DNA of 64,000 nt from Daphnia pulex (GCF_021134715.1 NC_060020.1:2852001-2916000), one strand, 5' to 3'. Positions 26,241-38,864 are shown, counted from the first letter of the stretch. Notes: generated from the letters alone by a model not told the origin. Program-made: numbers and translations.

Positions 26241-28267
26241 TTAGCCATTGGTAACTGTTGAGAGGCAAGGCTGTTGAGTGTAAGTCAAGCAAAATCCCCA
26301 ATTTTCTGCCTCTGCCGCGGTTACGAGAAACTCCTTGGAATCAGTGTAGAAGCGAACTTCGAAAGGTCTTCTGTAGCCTGTTGTGGGGTAATAAGACACA
26401 AATTCCGTTATTGAGTCATAACATTATTTAATTATTTGTGCGACGAGTTGTGAACCGTTTCCAATGTTGGTGAACAGTGAACACTTACTGTACAAAGATG
26501 TTGTCGCTGTTGTAGAAGCAGCTGTTACGGTGAAACCTAAAATGCCACAGAGCTTACTGGCGCAACCGACCGCTGCTCCTACCGAGGTAACGATAGAATT
26601 GGCTTGATCAGAAACGCAAGGGATCTGGAGCCAGTCGAAAGCGCAAGCTGAATCCATCAGCGTCCCGGTAGCAACAGCGCCGGTAGCTAAAGTGGAGATC
26701 CCATAAGGATAACTTGCAGTGGGCGTACACAAGGCGTATTTAACGCCACAGAAACCCTAATAAATGGTTAATTGTTTTCATTTGTGTATCACAATTTTGA
26801 CTGATTTTGCAAGTTTAAACTGAGTTTGTTTTTTTTTTACTTGGTTCGTTCGAATGCACATGGTGTAGTCCTGATACGCCAAGTGTTGGACAACCGGAGA
26901 AGCCGCGTACTGGTAATTAAACGAGACCAAAGTTCCCGAAGCTTCGGTGAACCACTGGAGACAATTGTCTGGGGCTTCATTTTTGTATGGGCGAATTATC
27001 GACAAGAATATAATTACAAATAACAATGTATTGATATTGCAAACATAATTTCCTATCAGTTTGACACTTACCAGTGTAATCTGTGTTTTGTGGGATCTGC
27101 GATTATTAGAAAATTAGAATTATTATTGCCAATTTGATTATTTCTACAGTTAATTATGAATCCATTCAAACCTGAATGACTCTGATGTTCCAGTAGCGAG
27201 ACGTGGTGGTTCCCGATGTGATGATGCTGAGGGTCACTGTACTCGTCCCAGGGCCAATATTTACGTACACTATTTAAAAGGGAAACGTTACTCGGTGAAT
27301 TTTATTGCGTAATAATTTAGTGACTTACTGTGTTGATTGGCGTTGCTACCGCAAATCGCTGGGACTATGTTAGCGGAACCGGAGACGGTGAACGAATCTG
27401 TGATGCATTGCCCAGTCGTACTGAGGGTTGCCGAGTCTGGCTGCGCCAAGGTGAAGGTTAAAAATTCAAGGCTATGTTGTCGAAAAAAAGGGGAAAAAAT
27501 CAAATTGGCATGTAAGATGCAACAGTTTAATAATTAAATTAATTCGTTATTAAATTAATACCGAAGTTGATCGACATCACTGGAAGCTCGACTGACAAAA
27601 AGAGAACATTGGCCAGCTGTGGTGTAGGCCGAACTGAATCCGCTGCTTTGCCAGTACGTGTTGTTTAGGCTGGTTGACGAACCGCATGTCTGGATCGTTA
27701 CTATACACGCAGATATTGTATTATCGCAGCCATTCATTTTAAGGTAATTTTTAAAACAAAAGAAATTACCAACGCAACATACGCCAAATCCTGAAGCACA
27801 GGTTCCAGAAGCGGTTCCTCCATTTGTCGTGCATTCAGCACTAGTTAAACACGTTCCTTAACAGATATAAAAGTCGTCAGTTATTAGTATACAAATTTAT
27901 GCTAATATTTTTTTTTCCAGAAATATACCGTTGTAAGAGTTAGTAGCGGTGCACACCACGTTCGGAAATCGGACGATTGAAAACAATGACAAAACTGAAA
28001 GTAAAAAATCAATCACTTATTTTGAATCTAAAAAGAAAAACTAGCATAAACCCCGATAAGAGAATAATTCAGAATACTTATTAGATATAGTCTTGAATAC
28101 AAGCTGAACTATTTAGATGTTGACTTACATTTCTCTTCCCGTGTGCTTTCCGGCTCCGTGTTGTTATGGGCCAATTTTTCCGACAATTTTGCATCTCCTG
28201 GTTTCGCCAATTGAATAAAAACCAACAATACTACAATCAAAACCTGATTACTTTTGTCTGAACCCAT
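26241..28267 (-). CDS. Secreted CUB-domain protein, copy A (411 aa)
   Basis: Ten exons in transcript order: 28129-28267, 27929-27994, 27770-27856, 27562-27700, 27329-27471, 27172-27269, 27072-27096, 26841-26974, 26489-26756, 26241-26377. Phases agree and the total is 1236 bp. The order is signal peptide with hydrophobic core VLIVVLLVFIQL; a small Cys-rich module (FPNVVC ... NGTCLTSAEC ... GGTASGTCASGFGVCC); a CUB-like domain from about residue 97 (TCGSSTSLNNTYW, later APDNCLQWF); and a Cys-containing C-terminal part (GFCGVKYALC, CGILGF). This Cys-module plus CUB plan is common in secreted arthropod gut and haemolymph proteins. No protease domain is present, so a binding rather than enzymatic role is likely. 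Exon 7 is only 25 bp. A near-identical tandem paralog follows upstream. Confidence 0.88.
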
Positions 28268-28351
28268 TTTTCACCCACTACAAAAATCAAATTGTAATAT
28301 GATTGAAGAAAGCTTGTATTCAACTGTCCTATGGTAGTACCATGTTGGTCG

Positions 28352-28359
28352 CTTTTATA
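28352..28359 (-). promoter_or_regulatory. TATA box of CUB gene A
   Basis: TATAAAAG on the minus strand lies 85-92 bp upstream of the ATG at 28267. The same element, in a conserved context, precedes copy B. Confidence 0.7.
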
Positions 28360-29728
28360 CGAACAACACACGGAAGAGGCGACGCACTGAAAACTAGGAT
28401 AACACAAAGACTTCATTTGGCGAAACGCTATGCGGTCTACAGGTAGTAATTTATTGAAATAAACAAATAAAACCCGTCTGTTGCGTACTATACAACTATA
28501 CCTGGGACTAAATCGTGCAAACTGATGCATAACTAATTTAAAAAAAAAAATACAAAATGTTTGTCTGTATCAGTCTGCATTCACTGCTTTGCTGAAACAA
28601 ACTCAATTTAACATATTTAGCAAGGACAAAGTAAAAATGTTGATCTCGTATTTGCGTCGCTAGATATCGCCAAAAGAATTTTGGTATTGGGAGGAATATC
28701 CGAATAAAGTTTATTTATTCTGTTGGATATTCTTCAGAGGTATCGGTTCACTGACGAGACGATAAGACCTCGATGAATTATTCTCATGAAAATCCCCGTT
28801 TTCCTTGTGCAGCATTCATCATGCACCATAAATATCCAGCGGATGAGGAAATTGAAGTAATCATCATTCTCAGTGGATCGTGTATCTGCCACCAGACAAT
28901 AAGAAGCGGACTAACAACTAATTAAGCTAACAGTCCAGTGAAAAAGAAGGCACAAACATATAGTAAAACGTTATATGGTCTTTTTGTGCTTATTAAATCA
29001 ACAACCTCATTTCGATCCTGGAAAACTTTCACTTTTTTAATTCAGTGATTCTGTTTTTTCTGCGTTATCAGAGTTTAAAGCCTACTTTCATGATCATCTG
29101 TCTTTAAATTTTGATAGTCTTCAGCATTATGATGGGAGTAGATTTCATAAACAAAACTGAACTTTACTTTCAGTTTGCAATTTCATTGGCTTCTCTGGCA
29201 CTAAAAATACGGTCATATGAAATTCAATGAAAATTAAGACATATTTTAGTTTACGTATGTATTTGTTCCTTTTTATGTCCGCTTTTTGATAGCCTATGCC
29301 TGGTTACAAAATATATCATTCGCTTTTGAAAAATGATGCTTGAATGTAACCAAGTTTCATTAGTCAAATTAGAAATTACGTGCTTGATGCAAAAAAAAAC
29401 ATCATTGAAATTATAAATAAAAGCTTATCCGAAAATTTTCGACATGTTTGAATTAATATTTATTTTCATCGTACAATTAGGTCAAAGAAATGTCATGTCA
29501 TATGTGCCCCCGAGAAAAACTCTCTGACGAATTAAAAACTTGCATTGCCATACTATATGCAAAAAGAAACGATAGAAAGTATACAAATAATTTCAATGAA
29601 AATGGGTGGGATTGATTTTTTTAAATTTTCCAATGCGAACTATAATAGCGTGACAAATTGATCTGTAGAAAACGAAAACAATCTTGAAAATAATATATAA
29701 TAGCCCGTCAAATGTAGATCCACCACCG
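28360..29728. other. Region between the CUB genes
   Basis: It contains the upstream part of duplication copy 1, the junction near 29502 and the 3' flank of copy B. No additional gene is seen. Confidence 0.55.
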
Positions 29729-29734
29729 TTTATT
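29729..29734 (-). terminator. Polyadenylation signal of CUB gene B
   Basis: AATAAA on the minus strand lies about 120 bp past the stop codon and corresponds to the signal of gene A. Confidence 0.6.
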
Positions 29735-29855
29735 TTAAAATTGGGTTATGGGACGCAAAACTTAGAAATTATGTATAAGTTGTTATAATGTTATGTTGTT
29801 ATGTAATGTTATAATAAAGTATAATAGCAAATTATGTCATTCAATCAAAACATTT

Positions 29856-31818
29856 TTAGCCATTGGTAATAGTTGAGAGGCAAGGCTGCTGAGTATAAGT
29901 CAAGCAAAATCCATAATTTTCTGCCTCTGCCGCGGTTACGAGAAACTCATTAGAATCAGTGTAGAAGCGAACTTCGAAAGGTCTTCTGTAGCCTGTTGTG
30001 AGGTAATAAGACACAAATTCCGTTATTGAGTCATGACTTTATGTAAGTAATTAAAATAAAGTATGAGACGAGTTATGGACGATTTCCAGTGCTGGTGAAT
30101 AACACTTACTGTACAAAGATGTTGTCGCTGTTACAGCATCAGTTGTTACGGTGAAACCTAAAATGCCGCAGAGCTTACTGGCGCAACCGACCGCTGCTCC
30201 TACCGAGGTAACGATAGAATTGGCTTGATCAGAAACGCAAGGGATCTGGAGCCAATCGTAAGCGCAAGATGAGTCCATAACCGTCCCCGTAGCAACAGCG
30301 CCGTCATCTAAAGTGGAGATCCCATAAGGATAACTTGCAGTGGGCGTACACAAGGCGTATTTAACGCCACAGAAACCCTAAATTGATAAATTATTGTTGA
30401 TTTGTATTAACTTGTGTGTCACAATTTTGAATGATTTTGCATGATTTCTATTCACTTGGTTCGTTCGAATGCACATGGTGTAGTCCTGATACGCCAAATG
30501 TTGAACAACAGGAGAAGCCGCGTACTGGTAATTAAACGAGACCAAAGTTCCCGAAGCTTCGGTGAACCACTGGAGACAATTGTCTGGGGCTTCATTTTTG
30601 TATGGGCGAATTATTGACAAGAATATAATTACAAATAACAATGTATTGGTATTGCAAACATAATTTCCTATCAGTTTGACACTTACCGGTGTAATCTGTG
30701 TTTTGTGGGATCTGCGATTATTAGAAAGATTCATCAGAATTATTATTGCCAATTTGATTATTTCTACAGTTAATTATGAATCCATTCAAACCTGAATGAC
30801 TCTGATGTTCCAGTAGCGAGACGTGGTGGTTCCCGATGTGATAATGCTGAGGGTCACTGTACTCGTCCCAGGGCCAATATTTACGTACACTATTTAAAAG
30901 GGAAACGTTACTCGTGAATTTTATTGCGTAATAATTTAGTGACTTACTGTGTTGATTGGCGTTGCTACCGCAAATCGCTGGGACTATGTTAGCGGAACCG
31001 GAGACGGTGAACGAATCTGTGATGCATTGGCCAGTCGTACTGAGGGTTGCCGAGTCTGGCTGCGCCAAGGTGAAGGTTAAAAATTCAAGGCTATGTTGTC
31101 AAAAAAAAAGGGAAAAATAATCAAATCGGCATGTAAGATGCAACAGTTTAATAATTAAATTAATTCGTTATTAAATTAATACCGAAGTTGATCGACATCG
31201 CTAGAAGCTCGACTGACAAAAAGAGAACATTGGCCAGCTGTGGTGTAGGCCGAACTGAATCCGCTGCTTTGCCAGTACGTGTTGTTTAGGCTGGTTGACG
31301 AGCCACAAGTTTGGATCGTTACTATACACGCAGATATTGTATTATCGCAGCCATTCATTTTAAGGTAATTTTTAAAACAAAAGAAATTACCAACGCAACA
31401 TACGCCAAATCCTGAAGCACAGGTTCCAGAAGCGGTTCCTCCATTTGTCGTGCATTCAGCACTGGTTAAACACGTTCCTGAACAGATAAAAGTCGTTAGT
31501 TATTAGCATACAAATTTATGCTAATATTTTTTTTCCAGAAATATACCGTTGTAAGAGTTAGTAGCGGTGCACACCACGTTCGGAAATCGGACGATTGAAA
31601 ACAATGACAAAACTGAAAGGCAAAAATCAATTATTTTTTATGAAATAGACTTGAATCAAAGAACAACATTATTAATTACATTTCTCTTCCCTTGTGCCTT
31701 CCGACTCCGTTTTGTTAGTGGCCAATTTTTCCGACAATTTCGCATCTCCTGGTTTTGCCAATTGAATAAAAACCAACAATACTGTAATCAAAACTTTGGT
31801 ACTTTTGTCTGAGCCCAT
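29856..31818 (-). CDS. Secreted CUB-domain protein, copy B (411 aa)
   Basis: Ten exons in transcript order: 31680-31818, 31547-31612, 31391-31477, 31183-31321, 30948-31090, 30792-30889, 30687-30711, 30456-30589, 30110-30377, 29856-29992. Every exon has exactly the length of its counterpart in copy A, so the protein is also 411 aa. Substitutions concentrate in the leader region (MGSDKSTKVLIT against MGSDKSNQVLIV) and in the second-last exon (STLDDGAVATGTVMDSSCAY against STLATGAVATGTLMDSACAF). The middle exons and their introns are nearly identical to copy A. All Cys residues of the Cys-rich module and CUB part are kept, so the gene looks functional. Role as for copy A, inferred. Confidence 0.88.
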
Positions 31819-31902
31819 TTTTTACAAACTACAAAAATCAAATTGTAATATGATTGAAGAAAGCTTGTCTTCAACTGTTCTATGGTGGTACCATGTTGGC
31901 CG

Positions 31903-31910
31903 CTTTTATA
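31903..31910 (-). promoter_or_regulatory. TATA box of CUB gene B
   Basis: TATAAAAG on the minus strand lies 85-92 bp upstream of the ATG at 31818, in the same context as in copy A. Confidence 0.7.
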
Positions 31911-34389
31911 CGAACAAACATATAAGAGGCGGCGTGCTGCAATCAAGGATAACCCAAAGCTTAATTAACTTGGCGAGACGTTATGTGGTTTGTAAGTAGT
32001 AATTTATTGAAATGATCGTATAAAACCAGCCTGTTGCCACCTGGAAGTAAATCTAGCAAACTGATGCCTATCTCTACTCAATAACTTTAATTTTTACAAA
32101 ATATTTGTCTGTGTCGGTCTGTAGTATTCACTGTCTTGTTAAAAGAAACAATTTAACATATTTAGCAATGAAAAAGTAAAAATGTAAAGCTATAACATCA
32201 CAAGACAGCACCAAGCGGCTTTTGGTATTCGGAGAAAACCGAATTAAGTTTTATCCTGTTGGATGTTAGGTATCGGTTCACTGAAGACGCAATAAGACTT
32301 CTATAAATTTCTATGAAAAACCTATTTTTCCTGGTGCACCATAAATATCCTGCGGATGAGGAAATTGAAGTAATCATCATCCTCAGTGAATCGTGCATCT
32401 ACCACAAGACAATAAGACATGACTGACAAATAATTAAAGGCATCGCTAATTAAACATAAAATCCAGTGGCCGTTGGTACTTAAATCAACATCCAAATTCA
32501 AACACTTGTTTGAATTCATTCGATCCTGCAGCTCACTATTTTAATTCAGTGGTTTTCTTATCAACTTGCTATCAGAGTTCAGAGCGTACTTTCGTGATAA
32601 ACCGTCTCTAAATCGTGTCAGAGGCGGTATTTTTATTGGAATAAATTTCATAAACAAATATATAGAACTTCATTTTAAGCTTGCCATCCTTGCCATTTCA
32701 TTGGCTTCTGACACTTAAACCTTTTCATACGAAATAAAATGCATTGAATTTAATTTGTTCTCTTTTCTATTTCTATGCTCGCGTTTCTTTAAAGATTTTC
32801 CTAGTCTGATTGCTTAACGAGTAAGCTGTGTAAGCTTCTTTAAATCGAAGAATAATTTAAATCAAGAATAAAATGACGATGGTAATAAAGTGACATTACG
32901 ACATTTGTCTGGTTGGAATTTTTTTTTTTTTTACATTTTTGAATTAATTTCTTGTTCGTCGGTCATTCATGGGTTTCATTAGGATTGCTCTGGTCCAAGT
33001 TCCATACCCCTGGCGAAAGTTACATAAGAAAAACTAGTTTTGTGCGCTTAGTAGATTTATAGAATAATCTGGCAACGCACAGGGATGTGGTGGTTGTAGT
33101 GTGTACTAAATTTCCTCTCATTAGGTTGGGCGAAAGGCGTGCTCTGTAAGCTCTCGTGTGTGATTCTCTTCTGTTCGTTTTCTACATAGTTTTGAACTTT
33201 TGGCTGGAATCTAAATATTCCAGCCATTCCTTAAAGCAATTTCCAGTAAGTAAAAACAAAATTGGCTTATTTTTTCCACACATATTAATCTTAATGTGTT
33301 GGGGAAAACGTGTAGAGGAATTCTAAGGCTCATAATCGAAGTTGTCATGAATATTTTAAGACAACCAAAAACTAACTTGGGTCGTTATCCAACTTTTGGT
33401 TGGTTGGTATGCAAAATCTAATTTTCACAACCACGCTTCTTCAATTACTGTTATCACATTTTTAAAAATGATTGCCATCAGTTTTTGTGAGCGACGGTTT
33501 TTTTTCCAACTCATCACGCCACTTTCTTATCTTTATCACAGAAGAGAAGATAACCCGTGCAAACAGTCGTAAAGCATACATTTTCTAGTTTCTTTTTCTT
33601 TTTGTGATGCACCCTCGAGCGTTATTCCCCAAGTAGGCTAAATAGTTCGACTTGTATGGTCGTCCAGCACACATTTTCGGCTAACCGTTCTGCTGCTTGG
33701 ATTGCTGCTCTCCCAGTAGAAATTAAAAGACCCAGAATAGGAACTAGCTGCATCAGTATTTACAAAAAAAAAGGTTGAAAACATTGAGATTAATATATAT
33801 TGTTTACTTCTCAGGTACAGTTAGAGGAGGCAAAGGGCACATTGAGAAGGCATATCATTATGACCTGAAAAAATAAATGTAGCGCACCTGTTGCGCTATT
33901 CATCCATTACTTTGTTTTCCATGGGTTTTTTGACGTAAACAGAAACTCACGTGGTCGGGTAAACAACATTTCCAATTGGGTTTCCCTTTTTTGGATGAAT
34001 TCCCTTAGCGATCACCTCCCCCTCGCCCCTTTGCCAAGGTTTATTTAGTAGTGTTGGGTTGTGTTCTGAACCCTTTCTTAGAAAATCGAAATAACTGCCA
34101 GCATTTAAAAATGCTAGCCTACAGAAAAATCCCTACTTTTTTCTTGAGGAAGGGAAAGTTTTATTTTGTATGTTGGAAAACTTTCTCTTTTGTTTCTGGT
34201 GTTATCACTCGCCTTCCTCGTACCCCAGGCCGCTACTTTTTGCTTTGAATGTTTTTTCCACAGATAGCTTTCTTCAAGTCTTTGCTTTCTCCAACAGGTC
34301 TTCGAACCCTGCAGCTGGCCGAGTACGTCGCCTTCCAACCATATCTTCTTTAATATTCTTCGTCGAAAGTAGCACCTCCGAAGATAAAA
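31911..34389. other. Intergenic region and probable FATP 5' UTR
   Basis: The first part, to about 32820, is duplication copy 2. No coding frame is supported after it. A plausible non-coding first exon of the FATP gene ends at 33245, before GTAAGT, and possible acceptors lie near 34263 (TTTCCACAG) and 34297 (CCAACAG). This 5' structure is inferred. Confidence 0.45.
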
Positions 34390-37300
34390 ATGAATCGAGG
34401 CGCTTTCTACGGCGTCATTGCGTCGCTGCTGTGGTTCCGACTACAATTTCCGATCTGGCTCATCTTGTTGATATTGCTAGCACTCTATGCCATCATGGGA
34501 GGATACAGTTATCTAAGTGTGGTAGCTCGAACTATCAAACGTGATGTAACGTAAGTATATAATTGTCATGAGTTATTTTTATCAATCACAAAGATGTTAT
34601 GATTTTAACCATTCTTATACATTTCTGTTTGTTGCAGTGGCTTAACAAGATACCTTCAAGTTTTGTTGAGAGTGCGAAGTTTCCAAAAGAAAAATTGGAC
34701 TGTCCCAACAGTCTTTGAATCCTATGTTAAAGCGCACCCCAATAAAGTAGCTTTCATTTTTGAAGGAAGAGAGTGGACATTTAAAGAGGTGAGAACGAAC
34801 TCATGTTTTCCTAATACCTGACATTTCATTTTCAGTTGCTCGATAGATTGATGATTTCAGCAACAGAGTTGCTCATGTTTTCGAAGATGCTGGTTTCCTA
34901 CCAGGTGACACTGTAGCTCTGTTGTTGGATAACAGGCCAGAATATGTTGCCATCTGGATCGGTCTTGCTAAAGCTGGCCTTGTTACTGCTTTAATAAACA
35001 GTAATCTTCGGGATAAGCCTCTGTCACATTGTATACAAATTGCTGAATGCAAGGCTGTTATATACGGGGCTGATTTCTGTGAAGGTTTGTTTAAAAAAAA
35101 AAAAGACTTTCAATTGAAACATTTTAAATATTTGTTTGATTCATTAGCTTTTGTTGCTGTCCGTGATCAGTTGGCTCCCTCAGTCAAACAATATGCTTTT
35201 GACTTCAAGAAAGATGCCTCAATTCCCTTTGGCTCCCTCAATTTGGACACCTTAATGGGAGAAGCTTCCACAAGTCCTTTATCTGGCCCACAACGCGCAA
35301 ATTACAACGATAAAATGTTGTATATTTACACGTCAGGCACAACTGGACTCCCAAAAGCTGTAAGTGGTGGTTCTGTGAAATTTAGGTTCGTTAAAAACGC
35401 TCATATTTTACTTATGTATATTTCAGGCTGTTATTCGTCATTCTCGGTAAGTAACCAATTCACTGTATCTAGTATTTAAACTAAGAAACCTCTTTCCTTA
35501 AACCCCTTTCATTAGCCCTTTGCACATTTGAAAGCTTGGATATTTGTATTTAAAAAATTCACATTTTTAATTGTCAGACCTTCAAATTCCTTTAAATACT
35601 GCCGTTTACAGTTTACCCCACAAGTTATTTTTATTTTTCCGTAGAACTTTTGCTTTTTTTTAATCGACATAATCAAACTTGTATGTTTTTTATTATATCG
35701 TAAACCACCTGCCACTAGTTACATATTTGCCTCATTTGGGGGTTTCTATGCGTGCGGTATTGTGAAGAAAGATACTATCTACGTCCCTATGCCTTTGCAC
35801 CACATGTCCGGTGGGTGCATGGGCGCCGGGATGACCCTACTGTTTGGCCTCACCGCAGTTCTGCGAAAAAAGTTCAGTGTAACGAATTTTTGGAGCGACT
35901 GCAACAAATACGGATGCACGGTAGTATTTGGTGTACACTTGAATTTCATTGGTAGAAAATCTGTAAAAATAGCAATAGTAAAACATAGTTATTCGGCTCT
36001 AGACGACGACTAATGCATAGTGTTGAAACAGCAACATCATCCATGTCTTGCATTCAAGTCCTAAGATTATAGTTGGGGGAAGGGCCTTCGGCAATCGTGC
36101 CTAGTTTAAATAGTGACAGGGACAGATAAATCCAACATTCTTATCGCGTTCGTTTTCGTGCATGTTAGCATAATTCAATTAACTGCAGTTGAGTTCTGAT
36201 AACATTCAGTTTCCCGTTAATTTAATCGATAAATTAGATGTATTATCATAACCCCAATTCGTTCGACATCCCTTCAACTTCCGCTTCTTCTACTCTCAGA
36301 AGCTTTATGAATGAGAGGGTTCTATCCTCAAAAGTTCGATAATCCGTTAAATTAAACTAATTCAAATCCCAAATTAATTGCCTGTAACGAAGGCATTGAA
36401 TAGTTTTGACTTGGCATGATTCAACGTAACGTAATTATTTATTTGCTAATCCCTCCGAATTGACATCGGTTCTCTATAGCTTCACGTTCTTCGTAAGCGC
36501 AACATACTTCATGAGCCCGATGATGAGCGACGACATTGTGTATGACCCTCTACCTCTATATCACACGGCCGGTGGAATGGTTGGCGCCGGGCAAGTCCTT
36601 TTGTTCGGCTGTACGGCAGTTTTGCGCAAGAAGTTTTCAGCCTCGGCTTTTTGGAAGGAAGCCATTCAGCACCAGTGCACGGTTGGTCTTATGCACCCTC
36701 CATTTAGTCTCTTGCATTATTTTTATAATCTTAAACTTTTTAACCTTTCTTGTAACATTTTCCCTTAAAACGGTTAACTCGTTTACATACTAAATATTAA
36801 TTCATTAATCCCAAACATTTCGACCAAAGACGGAACAATGACAAATTTAACTCATGGTACACACACTGTTACATATTTCGAATGAAATATTGACTTTTCG
36901 TAGCGATTGCCAGAACATTATTGGATCTCCCAACGCGCGAGTCCCTACGATTTTTCTTTTTTTAAACTTAATGTCATTACATGACCTCAATCGATTCGAT
37001 TTGCCGATCCTATTGCACTCACAAGCTATTTCTTCCGGCATAGTTGAAGATTTGCTCCCCTCTTTCATTGTACCGAATTAGTATAAAAGAAAAAAAAAAC
37101 GATTACAAAAATGATTGTTCAAGTTGGTCGAAATGGTTAAAGCGTTTGGGTGTTGGTTTGTAAAGATAATGGATGATTTTGCTTTCGTTTTCATCTGAAA
37201 AACATAACCGTGTGTTACGTTATAAACGGTGAAACCGGAAAGTGACACCTGTTTTGTTACGAAAGTTAGAAAATGCGTCGCATGCCGTCTTCGAGCCGAG

Positions 37301-38542
37301 TTTGACCGAATGACTTGACAATTTTTCATTTTGTTTGCCATAGTTATGTACGACTCACTGTATGATTGCTTAGGGTTTTTTATTTTGCTGAGCACGGACG
37401 AAGCTTAGACAACAATTTCAATGAATTTAACGTAAAATAATCGATAAACAGGTTGCCCAGTATATCGGAGAGACCTGTCGCTATCTTCTAGCCGCCGAAG
37501 CCCGACCTGATGACAAAAACCACAAGGTCCGTCTTATGTTTGGAAATGGATTGCGTCCGCAAATTTGGGAAGAGTTTGTTAACCGTTTTAGCAGTCCAAC
37601 AAATCGCGTACAAATCGCTGAATTCTACGGAGCCACTGAAGGCAACGCAAATATTAGTAAGACAATTTGTTTTCATATTACTGATTTGAGTTATAACTAA
37701 TTTTCTTTTTATTTCTCAAGTCAATTTTGATGGCACTGTTGGCGCTGTTGGTTTTGTGTCAATGATTGCTCCGTCCGTCTACCCGGTGGCTTTAATCAAG
37801 GTTACTGAAGATGGTGAACCAATTCGTGGCGAAGATGGTCTTTGTATTCGCTGCAAACCTCGAGAGCCGGGCATGTTTGTTGGAATGATTCTCAAGAACC
37901 ATCCTATTCGCGATTTCCATGGTTATGCCGACCCCAATGCCACAAAGAAGAAAGTTGCGGTGGACGTGTTCAAGCGCGGTGATGCCGCTTTCCTTTCCGG
38001 TGACATTCTCGAAATGGATGAATTAGGCTATCTTTTCTTCAAGGATCGAACTGGTGATACGTTCCGATGGCGTGGAGAGAATGTCAGCACTTCTGAAGTG
38101 GAGGCAGTAATCAGCAACGAAGCTGCCTTGAAAGACTGTTGTGTTTACGGAGTCGAGGTACTTTATCTGATTTAGTCAACACGCTTCCATGCAAATAACA
38201 TATATGGATTATCCATTTCTAAATATGAAGGTCCCGGGTGCTGAAGGTCGTGCAGGCATGGCAGCCATTCTGGATCCCGAGAGGGCTTTGGACTTGAATG
38301 ACTTGCATACCAAAATGAGCAAAGTCTTGCCGTCATATGCCCGACCACTATTCATCCGAATTGTCAACGTCATCGACTTAACCGGCACATACAAGTTGAG
38401 AAAAGTCGATTATCAAAAAGAAGGAATCGACGTTAGTAAGATTAAAGACCAGGTTTACTTCTTTGAAGCTTCTAGCCAATCTTATGTGCCCTTTACTAGT
38501 GCCCTTCTCGAGCAATTAAAGTCAGGGAAGATTCGAGTTTAA
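34390..38542 (+). CDS. Fatp: Long-chain fatty acid transport protein / very-long-chain acyl-CoA synthetase (SLC27 family, 645 aa)
   Basis: Exons: 34390-34550, 34638-34788, 34847-35084, 35148-35359, 35427-35446, then 35719-35920 or 36480-36681, then 37452-37656, 37721-38157, 38231-38542. Phases agree with either sixth exon. The protein begins with a hydrophobic membrane segment (about residues 9-40). The AMP-binding motif [13 protein letters not shown] lies near 242-254, YGATEGN near 388-394 and the family-specific [17 protein letters not shown] from about 508. By family knowledge it activates long or very long fatty acids to acyl-CoA and so drives uptake at the plasma membrane or ER. The length is typical (620-690 aa). 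The acceptor at 34845-34846 was chosen because the earlier AG breaks the frame. Exon 5 is only 20 bp. Confidence 0.93.
35719..35920 (+). other. FATP alternative exon 6a
   Basis: This is a 202-bp exon entered in phase 2 and left in phase 0. It encodes about 67 residues after the AMP motif, including [25 protein letters not shown] and NFWSDC. It shares with exon 6b the pattern P-L-x-H-x-x-[15 protein letters not shown] and a final CT. Its HHMSGG differs from the LYH(S/T)AG usual in the family. Confidence 0.85.
35921..36479. other. Intron between FATP exons 6a and 6b
   Basis: No coding signal is seen. This and the 770-bp intron at 36682-37451 are longer than the other introns of the gene (60-90 bp), as expected if they carry splicing-control elements. 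I looked for a third copy of the exon and found none. Confidence 0.55.
36480..36681 (+). other. FATP alternative exon 6b
   Basis: This is also 202 bp with the same phases as exon 6a. It encodes [35 protein letters not shown] and ends in CT. Its LPLYHTAG is closer to the usual family sequence than 6a. Because 202 is not a multiple of 3, including both exons would shift the frame, so the two should be used one at a time. Confidence 0.85.
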
Positions 38543-38858
38543 ATACATAAAAGTGAATTTTTTTTTTTTATTTTTTAATGCCATTTTCACCCATTTTCTG
38601 TCAGAAATGTTCACGAGCTACATACTCTTTTCTGTTATCTTTTTTTTTTATTATTAAAACTTTTGTGGATTCTACAGTTTATGTTTCCTAGGGGGGAATG
38701 TCCAAACGTCCATGTAGAAACGGGGAAGGAAAGGGCAAATATGGAAAATTTACCTTTTTTTTTTAAAAATTAGTTTCTGAAATGTAAAGTAGTCAATACT
38801 TTGGCAGTTAAAAATGGGACCATAGATTTATCAAAGAAAATTGTTTTGAGATACTTGA

Positions 38859-38864
38859 AATAAA
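38859..38864 (+). terminator. Polyadenylation signal of FATP
   Basis: AATAAA lies about 320 bp downstream of the stop codon. Confidence 0.6.

Larger units (their letters stand above)
25917..29330. repeat. Tandem duplication unit, copy 1
   Basis: This stretch aligns by eye in the same order with 29502-32820. Shared landmarks include GTGCCCCCGAGA at the start, the complete CUB gene, the upstream TATA region and farther upstream blocks such as GGTATCGGTTCACTGA. Flanks have diverged with many indels while much of the gene body is nearly identical. Ends are approximate. Confidence 0.8.
29502..32820. repeat. Tandem duplication unit, copy 2
   Basis: This is the second copy of the unit described at 25917-29330, directly adjacent and in the same orientation. 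It carries the paralogous CUB gene and the same flanking landmarks. Ends are approximate. Confidence 0.8.

Noticed and set aside
34834..34846. TTTTCAG acceptor for FATP exon 3 at about 34835
   Set aside because: It has the better pyrimidine tract but leads into a wrong frame; the later ATAG gives the conserved [16 protein letters not shown].
36854..37081. Open frame between FATP exons 6b and 7 as a third alternative exon
   Set aside because: It lacks the PLxH, GAG and AVLRKKFS pattern and has no matching splice phases.
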